In this document: piece after piece, positions 1-5,084 of the stretch
Position numbering within the stretch: position 1 is the first letter of the stretch
Layout: every line of letters starts with the position of its first letter
DNA from: Lentisphaerota bacterium
GTDB taxonomy: Bacteria; Verrucomicrobiota; Kiritimatiellia; UBA8416; JAFGTH01
Assembly (NCBI GenBank): GCA_016934225.1
Contig: JAFGTH010000190.1
Span: 1 to 5,084, forward strand
Length of the DNA: 5,084 nt
Reading direction: 5' to 3'
Notes under the pieces: model-generated
What the model saw: only the letters and a program-made list of their open reading frames with translations
Told to the model about the DNA's origin: nothing
The model's database searches: none
Program-made: the position numbers and the translations under genes

Positions 1-6
1 CTCAAA

Positions 7-1428
7 GTGAATAAGCAGCCATATCCGTTGACCACTTCATCCGCCAAAACATTTGTGGATTATCTCAACAATATTCAGGCGCATCATTTCACGATGTACA
101 GCGGCCTGCAGCGTTTGGAGTTCACCAGATTTATTGCATTGCTTACCTCCACTATTGATGAGCTGAAAGAGAAGGGCGGTTTCTATGAAGCGATCAACAG
201 CGAAGGCTTCAAGTGTATAAAGGCGGTTAAAGTCTTTATTCAGGAAGTAACCGAAGAAGAGACCGTAGTCTCCAAACGCGAGATGGAAAAGAAGCTGGAA
301 GAGCAGCGACTGCAGGCCGAGATGGATGTTCTAGCGATGTTAGAAGGAAACGAATCGGCAGATATTGAGCGTATGGCGGCAAGCGCTCATATTATGGCTC
401 AGGATTCGGCGAAAATGGCAGGGATGATTGTTGAAGCGGCTGCCAAGCAACAAGTTGCCGTCGGTGGGCAACAATCAAAATCCTCTTCTCTGGTGACGTG
501 TTTGCGTCGGGCATTTAATGGTTTGATGAAAGATCCTGCCATGGAGACGCAGAAGGGCAAAAAAGCGCTCATGAAGACTCTTCGCGAGCTGGAAAAAGAG
601 ATTCATATACAGATGGGCGATTTGCCTGATGAAGCCGAGAAAAGCGCCATTACAGAAGCTATAGAGACCATGGAAGATGAAATCAAGATGGATGCTATTG
701 CAGCGGAATATGCAAAGCGTCTTAAAGCTATTGAACAGAGCGAAAAGAGAATTCTGCGTTTCATTAAAGCGCAAGGGCTGGACAACATAGATGACAGTGA
801 ATTGGCGTTGAGGCTGAGCGAGGCTGGTCTTGATGTGTCGGGTTGGCATGCGCTTCTGGCAAAGAGCAAAGCCTCCGCATCCGACAGGGACATTACGGAA
901 AGCGAAGGCAGCACGATGAGCGCTATCGGCAATCTTGCAGCAATGTTGAGTCAGCTTCAGGACGATGTAAAGACGACTGAAACGGTTGAGTCGGATGCGG
1001 AAGAGACGAGTCGGCAATTTTCGGATCATCTTGCCAAGGTTGATCAGGAGGTCAAGGCAATTGCTGTTGAAACCGAGCATAAGATTCAGGATCTTGCGAA
1101 GGATCTTGCCGCCGAAGCTGAGGCCGCGAAAACCGAGGAGACGGAACAGGCAATAAGCCACAGGCTTACCAGGAATAAACTTCTTCGAACGTTGGCCGAG
1201 ATTGTGCAGGAGTTGTGTCAGCCGTTGTCTGTGGTTAATTGTTCAATTAACATGGTGACATCTAATGCTCTTGGCGAAGTGCCGAAGGCGCAAATTGATA
1301 TATTGAAGCTAGCCGAAGAGAACACCCATAGAATTGAACGGCTCATGCGCGCTCTCAAAGATATTTCTGGAATGCCGGACGGATTACGGCCCGACGCAAA
1401 ACTACAGAACGCAATAAACAACGTATAG
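7..1428 (+). CDS. Soluble helical protein with a C-terminal degenerate histidine-kinase dimerisation (HisKA-like) segment
   Basis: Reading frame of 473 residues if it begins at the GTG at 7. The frame is open to the left edge and no ribosome binding site can be seen, so the true start may lie upstream. No signal peptide or membrane segment is visible, so the protein is probably cytoplasmic. Most of the chain is charged and helical: a coiled-coil-like stretch at about residues 88-110, another at about 185-265, and an Ala/Glu/Lys-rich heptad-like stretch at about 340-385. Residues about 388-455 resemble the DHp/HisKA helical hairpin of sensor kinases: the segment IVQELCQPLSVV (399-410) matches the H-box pattern xHELRxPLxxI, but Gln401 occupies the phospho-accepting His position. 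The protein ends about 20 residues after the hairpin, so there is no ATP-binding domain (no N, G1 or G2 boxes). It cannot be a working kinase. I infer a scaffold or partner for the receiver protein encoded 12 bases downstream. The N-terminal 380 residues belong to no family I recognise. Confidence 0.8.
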   Translation: MNKQPYPLTTSSAKTFVDYLNNIQAHHFTMYSGLQRLEFTRFIALLTSTIDELKEKGGFYEAINSEGFKCIKAVKVFIQEVTEEETVVSKREMEKKLEEQRLQAEMDVLAMLEGNESADIERMAASAHIMAQDSAKMAGMIVEAAAKQQVAVGGQQSKSSSLVTCLRRAFNGLMKDPAMETQKGKKALMKTLRELEKEIHIQMGDLPDEAEKSAITEAIETMEDEIKMDAIAAEYAKRLKAIEQSEKRILRFIKAQGLDNIDDSELALRLSEAGLDVSGWHALLAKSKASASDRDITESEGSTMSAIGNLAAMLSQLQDDVKTTETVESDAEETSRQFSDHLAKVDQEVKAIAVETEHKIQDLAKDLAAEAEAAKTEETEQAISHRLTRNKLLRTLAEIVQELCQPLSVVNCSINMVTSNALGEVPKAQIDILKLAEENTHRIERLMRALKDISGMPDGLRPDAKLQNAINNV

Positions 1429-1440
1429 CATTAATCTTGT

Positions 1441-2694
1441 TTGGAGGTGCTTATCCGCTCCCTCAACGAAACACAGAAATTGGGCGCGGTGAATGCGGCG
1501 CTGCTCGTGGTGCGCACATTGATCGAAAGCGATGCCCATGACGGTCAAACAAAAGTATTGGAAGCGGAATCGCGGGCGCGGTATGCTCAGCTGCTTGCCT
1601 CGCGGCTGAAGCTTGGTCATGTGACTACGCATCGTCTGGCGCTTGCAGCATGGCTGTCCGCGCTTGAAGGCAGGGATTCCGTTCTGCACCAGCTTTCCGC
1701 CGAACACGACCTTGACGATGTTCTTTTTCCTCAGGGCCAGATGGTTGAAGACATGAGGACAGAGGCGCGAATCCTCGGGATCGTCAAGTGTTACGAGATG
1801 CTTAAAAAGCAATATCCTGACATCATCACCGATCTGGAGCAAACGCTATTGTATCTCAAGGAAATACTGCCTTCCGATCCGGAACATAGACGTCTCTTGC
1901 GTATTTTTGCCAAGATCCTGGAAGACGAAGTTTTCCTGGTCGGTAATAAAACGGTAGCGGGACGCATTCTGATAGTTGATCCGGACGAAGCGGTAACACC
2001 TGTTTTGTCGCCGCCGCTGATATCGGAGGGCTACGATGTGCGCGTTGTGGCATCGGTTGATGCGGCCAAAAGCATGCTTGAAGAATTCAGTCCTCACTTA
2101 ATCATGGCCGAAATGGATCTTCCGTTGGATACCGGGATAGACTTTTGCAGAGAAATCAAAAGTGATCGTAACCTTGGCAAAACTCCGTTCATTATATTAA
2201 CATGGAGTCAGGGACATCGGACGGAAACAAAATGTTTGAAGGCCGGCGCCGATGATGTATTTGCGCGGCCGATAGATTTGGAAATGCTCTTTCTCAAGGT
2301 TCAAAGGTATCTTGCCGCGCCCAGCGACGACAAGCGTGTTGCAGCGACCGGAGTGAGCGGATCGTTGAGCGATGTGAGTTTCACTGATATTATACAGATA
2401 ATTACTGTCGGTTCCAAGAGTTTGGAGCTTACACTGGTTAACGGCGATCAGGTCGGATCGGTTTATATTCTTGATGGCCAGATTATCCATGCCGAGCTGG
2501 GGGATATTGAGGGTGCGGAAGCCTTTTACAGGATGATGCATTGGCAAAAAGGAACTTTTAAGACTCAGCAACGGAGCGATTTCGACAAACACAGTATTCA
2601 TGGCTCAGTTATGGGTCTTTTGATGGAAGGTTCCCGCCGCGTTGACGAGACCGATTCTAGCGGGGCGTCAATTACCGAGAAACCTGTTCAATAG
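1441..2694 (+). CDS. Degenerate HD-GYP-like / pseudo-receiver / PATAN (DUF4388) response-regulator-like protein
   Basis: Up to 417 residues, soluble, three parts. (1) Residues about 10-160 are helical and follow the HD-GYP pattern: ARYAQLLASRLKLG (46-59) and AAWLSALEG (69-77) align with the helices around LLHDIGK, and EARILGIVKCYEML (108-121) aligns with the later ARIxxxxDxYDAL helix. The metal-binding His-Asp is replaced by Ser73-Ala74 and no GYP motif is present. (2) Residues about 176-293 are a CheY-like receiver beginning RILIVDPDE. The phospho-accepting Asp is Glu224 (AEMDLP), the switch Thr254 is kept, the conserved Lys is Arg276 (ARPID), and one residue of the acidic pair is Pro181. 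(3) Residues about 304-377 fit the PATAN/DUF4388 domain (GSLSDVSFTDIIQ, VYILDGQIIHAELGD, AEAFYRMMHWQKGTFK), followed by a polar 40-residue tail. PATAN domains are known from PatA-like regulators and presumably mediate protein contacts. It follows the HisKA-like gene by 12 bases, implying one operon. The start is uncertain (TTG 1441 or GTG 1447). Domains 2 and 3 are firm; domain 1 is inference. Confidence 0.88.
   Translation: MEVLIRSLNETQKLGAVNAALLVVRTLIESDAHDGQTKVLEAESRARYAQLLASRLKLGHVTTHRLALAAWLSALEGRDSVLHQLSAEHDLDDVLFPQGQMVEDMRTEARILGIVKCYEMLKKQYPDIITDLEQTLLYLKEILPSDPEHRRLLRIFAKILEDEVFLVGNKTVAGRILIVDPDEAVTPVLSPPLISEGYDVRVVASVDAAKSMLEEFSPHLIMAEMDLPLDTGIDFCREIKSDRNLGKTPFIILTWSQGHRTETKCLKAGADDVFARPIDLEMLFLKVQRYLAAPSDDKRVAATGVSGSLSDVSFTDIIQIITVGSKSLELTLVNGDQVGSVYILDGQIIHAELGDIEGAEAFYRMMHWQKGTFKTQQRSDFDKHSIHGSVMGLLMEGSRRVDETDSSGASITEKPVQ
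1443..1447 (+). promoter_or_regulatory. Shine-Dalgarno-like GGAGG inside the 5' end of the receiver/PATAN gene
   Basis: GGAGG is the strongest ribosome-binding sequence near this gene, yet it overlaps the only standard start codons available at the 5' end (TTG 1441, GTG 1447). An in-frame TAA at 1432-1434 prevents any start further upstream. The nearest downstream standard starts are TTG 1480 and GTG 1489, too far away for this site. Translation may instead be coupled to the stop of the upstream gene at 1426-1428. Confidence 0.4.
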
Positions 2695-2790
2695 ATTTTG
2701 AATACTATTGTTTTCACAATAAACAAGTGGTGTTGATTCATATTTGAGATGCTTGCTTTTACATATGTTTAATTTATTGCCTATTGATTC

Positions 2791-2809
2791 CGGCATGTTG
2801 TCATTGCCG
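2791..2809 (+). other. Imperfect hairpin upstream of the tRNA promoter
   Basis: CGGCATG (2791-2797) can pair with CATTGCCG (2802-2809) around a TTGT loop, giving seven pairs with one bulged T. It lies about 100 bases past the stop of the PATAN gene and 6 bases before the -35 element. No T-run follows, so it is not a standard intrinsic terminator. It could be a transcript-end structure or an upstream regulatory site. Confidence 0.35.
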
Positions 2810-2815
2810 ATAGGG

Positions 2816-2844
2816 TTGACTTCTTGAGAGGTACCGTGTACCTT
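2816..2844 (+). promoter_or_regulatory. Probable sigma70-type promoter for tRNA-Asn
   Basis: The -35 element TTGACT (2816-2821) matches five of six consensus bases. A 17-base spacer leads to TACCTT (2839-2844), a weak -10 that keeps the important first two T-A bases and the final T. Transcription would start near 2851, about 20 bases before the mature tRNA, leaving a short 5' leader for RNase P to remove. The GC-containing stretch after the -10 (GCATCGCTCGG) resembles discriminators of stable-RNA promoters. Position and spacing are good; the -10 match is modest. Confidence 0.5.
2829..2843 (+). repeat. Perfect inverted repeat AGGTAC-CGT-GTACCT in the promoter
   Basis: Two perfect 6-base arms, AGGTAC (2829-2834) and GTACCT (2838-2843), flank a 3-base centre. 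The element runs from the promoter spacer into the -10 region. In DNA it has the geometry of a small operator for a dimeric repressor; in RNA it would precede the predicted start and not be transcribed from this promoter. No regulator is identified. Confidence 0.5.
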
Positions 2845-2870
2845 GCATCGCTCGGTTGAAAGATTCTGTT

Positions 2871-2945
2871 TCCGGCGTAGCTCAATGGTAGAGTAGGTGG
2901 CTGTTAACCACTTGGTTGCTGGTTCGAGCCCAGCCGCCGGAGCCA
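2871..2945 (+). tRNA. tRNA-Asn, anticodon GTT, CCA encoded
   Basis: The cloverleaf folds completely by hand. The acceptor stem TCCGGCG (2871-2877) pairs with CGCCGGA (2935-2941) in seven Watson-Crick pairs. T8 and A9 follow. The D stem GCTC/GAGT (2880-2883, 2891-2894) has one G-T pair and a 7-base loop containing GG. The anticodon stem GGTGG/CCACT (2896-2900, 2908-2912) has one G-T pair, with loop CTGTTAA and anticodon GTT at 2903-2905, reading Asn codons AAC and AAT. The variable loop has 5 bases. The T stem GCTGG/CCAGC (2918-2922, 2930-2934) has loop TTCGAGC. Discriminator is G2942 and CCA is genomic at 2943-2945. It sits between the signalling pair and the sugar-nucleotide genes, with a promoter of its own just upstream and no terminator visible after it. 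Confidence 0.97.
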
Positions 2946-3033
2946 TTCGATGCACTGTGTTTGTTCAAGAAACTCAGACGTTTTGAGCAAGCGAGATACA
3001 GACGAATCAGCGGCCACAATCAGAGAAGAAACA

Positions 3034-3933
3034 ATGACACGGCAAAGACGAAGAATAAGCGGATGGAAAGGCATAGTGCTGGCCGGCGGTGCAGGCAGCC
3101 GTTTGCATCCGATAACTTTTGCTTTGAGCAAGCAGATGCTGCCAGTGTACGACAAGCCCATGATTTATTATCCGTTGTCGACGCTCATGCTCGGCGGCAT
3201 TCAGGACATCCTAATTATCTCAACTCCACACGATCTTCCGCGATTCAAGGAGTTGCTTGGAGACGGTAGTCGGGTCGGCATCAGATTATCGTTTGCCGAA
3301 CAGCAGGAACCGAAAGGCATTGCTCAAGCATTTATTATCGGTTCCGACTTCATTGCCTCCGATCCGGTCGCTCTCATTTTGGGCGACAATTTATTTTATG
3401 GTGATACCAGGTTTCTTCACGCGGCATTGTCCAATAAGGATGGAGCGACCATCTTCGGGTATCCGGTTCATGATCCCGAACGATACGGAGTTGTGGAATT
3501 CGATAAAGACGGCAAAGTATTGAGCATAGAAGAGAAACCGACCAGACCCAAGAGTCGCTATGCGGTCCCGGGTCTGTATTGTTATGGTAATGACGTTGTG
3601 GAGATTTCCCGTAATCTCAAACCTTCCGCAAGAGGGGAATTGGAAATTACCGATATCAACAAGACATACCTTGAGCAGGGACGTTTACGTGTGGAACTTT
3701 TGGGTAGAGGGATGGCCTGGCTGGATACCGGCACTCCGAAGAGTCTGCTGGATGCCGCCAATTTTGTCGAAAGCATTGAAAACCGCCAAGGACTCAAAAT
3801 TGGGTGCATTGAAGAAGTAGCATTCCTCATGGGTTACATTAACGCCGATCAATTGATCGGCCTGGCGGAATCTCTAAAAGGAAGCCATTATGGCGCTTAC
3901 CTGAAAATGATTGCTGAGGATGCTCGCAAATGA
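3034..3933 (+). CDS. rfbA: Glucose-1-phosphate thymidylyltransferase (RmlA/RfbA)
   Basis: Makes dTDP-glucose and pyrophosphate from dTTP and glucose-1-phosphate in the cytoplasm, the first step toward dTDP-L-rhamnose and other dTDP-deoxysugars used in surface polysaccharides. The 299-residue product has the family's usual length. Visible hallmarks are the nucleotide-binding loop [13 protein letters not shown] (16-28; Ser22 where Thr is commoner), [17 protein letters not shown] beginning at Lys33, the metal-binding GDN (117-119), EEKP (166-169) and WLDTGT (229-234), which carries a second conserved Asp. The start at ATG 3034 is chosen because it puts the first strand about 12 residues in, as in the family, and has a purine-rich if weak AGAGAAG upstream. 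An in-frame ATG at 2950 would add 28 residues unlike RmlA. The gene follows tRNA-Asn by 88 bases and overlaps the next gene by 4. rmlB and rmlD are not in view. Confidence 0.95.
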   Translation: MTRQRRRISGWKGIVLAGGAGSRLHPITFALSKQMLPVYDKPMIYYPLSTLMLGGIQDILIISTPHDLPRFKELLGDGSRVGIRLSFAEQQEPKGIAQAFIIGSDFIASDPVALILGDNLFYGDTRFLHAALSNKDGATIFGYPVHDPERYGVVEFDKDGKVLSIEEKPTRPKSRYAVPGLYCYGNDVVEISRNLKPSARGELEITDINKTYLEQGRLRVELLGRGMAWLDTGTPKSLLDAANFVESIENRQGLKIGCIEEVAFLMGYINADQLIGLAESLKGSHYGAYLKMIAEDARK

Positions 3934-4409
3934 CGTGGACGCATGGAGATATTGACGGTGTTGGTATTAAGAAGTTGGTTCAACATTCCGATGTTCGTGG
4001 TTGGCTTTCGGAACTTTTTAGATCAGACGAGCTACCACCTGATTTGATGCCGGCAATGGCATATGTTTCCGTTACGTTGCCGCACACGAAGAGAGGCCCG
4101 CACGAACATAGTGTTCAAACCGATATATTTTGTTTTGTCGGCCCGGGTCATTTCAAAATCAGGCTTTGGGACAACCGCAAACATTCGCCCACATACGGCA
4201 AGATGTTTGAAACTGTCGTAGGAGAGAATAACCCCACGTTGATAATAGTTCCGCCGGGCGTGGTTCATGGATACGTGAATGATTCAGATGTGCCGGCATG
4301 GGTATTTAACTGTCCAAATCGTTTGTTTGCCGGTTTCAAACGTAGCGAGTCTGTTGATGAGACAAGGCATGAAGATTCAGTATCATCTCCATTTCAATTG
4401 GATTCTTGA
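3930..4409 (+). CDS. Short RmlC-family cupin, dTDP-4-dehydrorhamnose 3,5-epimerase-like
   Basis: A 159-residue single-domain cupin, shorter than classical RmlC (about 180-185). Visible landmarks are [10 protein letters not shown] (21-30), corresponding to the DxRGxxxExF start of RmlC; KRGPHEH (54-60), where His58 fits the RGxH catalytic-base position; LWDNR (79-83) and SPTYG (86-90); VPPGVVHGY (107-115); and VDETRHED (142-149) near the end. These support an RmlC-superfamily epimerase or isomerase acting on a dTDP-4-keto-6-deoxysugar, the type of product made after RmlA and RmlB. Phe126 (WVFN) appears to sit where RmlC carries a Tyr general acid, by eye alignment only, so classical 3,5-epimerase activity is not assured; a 3- or 5-only epimerase or 3,4-ketoisomerase is possible. 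ATG 3930 overlaps the upstream TGA (ATGA), with TGAGGA at 3915-3920 as ribosome binding site, indicating translational coupling to rfbA. Confidence 0.87.
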   Translation: MTWTHGDIDGVGIKKLVQHSDVRGWLSELFRSDELPPDLMPAMAYVSVTLPHTKRGPHEHSVQTDIFCFVGPGHFKIRLWDNRKHSPTYGKMFETVVGENNPTLIIVPPGVVHGYVNDSDVPAWVFNCPNRLFAGFKRSESVDETRHEDSVSSPFQLDS

Positions 4410-4472
4410 CGGTAGAGACAGATTTGTTGACGACAGGAAACAGAATCAAAAACCGGATTGAAGGACGATAAC

Positions 4473-5084
4473 ATGAAAAAAGCACTGGTTTGTGGAGCAG
4501 GCGGGTTTATTGGCGGCCATTTGGTCAAGCGCCTTAAGAAAGAAGGTTACTGGGTAAGGGGAGTAGATACTAAAGAACACGAGTTTTGTCGATCAGCAGC
4601 CGATGAGTTCCTTCTTCTGGACTTGCGCGTGGATCGGAATTGCCGTGACGCCATAACGCTCAACAAGGGAAAGTTCGACGAAGTTTATCAGCTTGCCGCA
4701 GACATGGGCGGCATGGGATTTATACACTCCGCCGAATGTGAGATAATGCACAACAGCGCGCTCATCAACATATACATGGTTGACAACTCCGCGAGAATGA
4801 ACATCCCTCGTTACTTTTTTTCTTCTTCCGTATGTGTGTATAGGGACATGAAACCAGGCGAACCGGAAATGCACGAATCAGAGGCCATTCCCGCCCATCC
4901 GGACAACGAATACGGATGGGAAAAGCTTTATTCCGAGCGGGTTGCATTGGCATATGGACGGAAATATGGCATGACAGTGAGAATAGCTCGCTTCCAGAAT
5001 TGTTACGGTGCGGAAGGAACGTGGAGAGGCGGCCGTGAAAAAGCGCCGGCCGCAATATGCCGTAAAGTAGCCGAGGCAAAAGAC
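4473..5084 (+). CDS. GDP-mannose 3,5-epimerase-like NAD-dependent epimerase/dehydratase (3' end cut by window)
   Basis: An extended short-chain dehydrogenase; 204 residues are in view and the frame is still open at the right edge. It begins with an NAD-binding GAGGFIGGH loop (8-16) and has Asp32 at the end of the second strand. It closely follows plant GDP-mannose 3,5-epimerase (GME): DEFLLLDLRV (44-53), LAADMGGMGF (74-83), SSSVCVY (117-123), YGWEK (147-151) and GTWRGGREKAPAA (182-194). The known GME catalytic set is kept: Cys121, Tyr147 and Lys151 of the YxxxK pair, and Lys190. GME interconverts GDP-mannose with GDP-L-galactose and GDP-L-gulose in the cytoplasm. The start is firm: AAGGA at 4461-4465 lies 7 bases before the ATG. 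The gene follows the cupin gene by 63 bases without a convincing promoter or terminator, so it is probably in the same operon. Bacterial relatives may act on other GDP-hexoses, so the exact substrate is inferred. Confidence 0.92.
   Translation, partial: MKKALVCGAGGFIGGHLVKRLKKEGYWVRGVDTKEHEFCRSAADEFLLLDLRVDRNCRDAITLNKGKFDEVYQLAADMGGMGFIHSAECEIMHNSALINIYMVDNSARMNIPRYFFSSSVCVYRDMKPGEPEMHESEAIPAHPDNEYGWEKLYSERVALAYGRKYGMTVRIARFQNCYGAEGTWRGGREKAPAAICRKVAEAKD

Noticed and set aside
475..1161. A 228-codon open frame on the minus strand inside the HisKA-like gene
   Set aside because: It lies wholly opposite a gene with coherent helical, Glu/Lys/Ala-rich coding character. The Leu/Phe/Arg/Cys-rich product with no recognisable motif is what the antisense of such codons gives.
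2706..2721. AT-rich hairpin TATTGT-TTTC-ACAATA just after the PATAN gene, as a terminator
   Set aside because: The stem has a single G-C pair and is followed by AACAAG, not a T-run, so it would be too weak to act as an intrinsic terminator.
2871..2945. tRNA-Asn as the attachment site of a genomic island
   Set aside because: No integrase gene and no second copy of the tRNA 3' end is present in the window.
2971..2987. CTCAG...TTGAG pairing between the tRNA and rfbA, as a terminator
   Set aside because: Four or five base pairs with a 5-7 base loop and no T-run after it.
2668..3161. Two minus-strand open frames over the tRNA, encoding [16 protein letters not shown] and [12 protein letters not shown]
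   Set aside because: These peptides are the familiar false proteins produced by translating the complement of a tRNA gene. The tRNA-Asn cloverleaf explains the sequence.
4406..4460. Two TTGACG boxes (4406-4411 and 4427-4432) as promoters for the GME-like gene
   Set aside because: Neither has a -10-like sequence at 16-18 bases; the gene is more simply read as part of the rfbA operon.

Overview
The window comes from a bacterium of moderate base composition. It shows Shine-Dalgarno-type ribosome binding sites, a tRNA gene with an encoded CCA end, tight gene spacing and compact operons. The phylum cannot be fixed from the sequence. A PATAN/DUF4388 signalling protein, and a bacterial homologue of GDP-mannose 3,5-epimerase in a sugar-nucleotide operon, would fit an environmental Gram-negative lineage (Desulfobacterota-, Myxococcota- or PVC/Omnitrophota-like). 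That is inference only. All genes are on the + strand.

Left half (1-2694): two closely spaced genes look like a two-component pair with the catalytic chemistry removed. The first (7-1428) is a long, soluble, helical protein. It ends in a histidine-kinase-like dimerisation helix with Gln in place of the phospho-accepting His, and it has no ATPase domain. The second (1441-2694) has an N-terminal helical region resembling an HD-GYP domain without its metal ligands. This is followed by a receiver domain with Glu in place of the phospho-accepting Asp and Arg in place of the conserved Lys, and then a PATAN (DUF4388) domain. If these readings are right, the pair signals by protein-protein contact and not by phosphotransfer or c-di-GMP hydrolysis. 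It is the most unusual part of the window.

Middle (2695-2945): a 176-base spacer holds an imperfect hairpin, a sigma70-like promoter with a perfect inverted repeat overlapping it, and then a complete tRNA-Asn (anticodon GTT).

Right half (2946-5084): a sugar-nucleotide operon with three genes in view. They are rfbA/rmlA (glucose-1-phosphate thymidylyltransferase), a short RmlC-family cupin epimerase that overlaps it by 4 bases, and a GDP-mannose 3,5-epimerase-like dehydrogenase cut by the right edge. Such genes usually sit in exopolysaccharide, O-antigen or protein glycosylation clusters that continue downstream. No terminator is visible between the tRNA and rfbA, so the operon may be transcribed together with the tRNA. 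Nothing in the sequence links the signalling pair functionally to the sugar genes; a promoter and a tRNA separate them.

No CRISPR array, insertion sequence, integrase or rRNA gene was seen.
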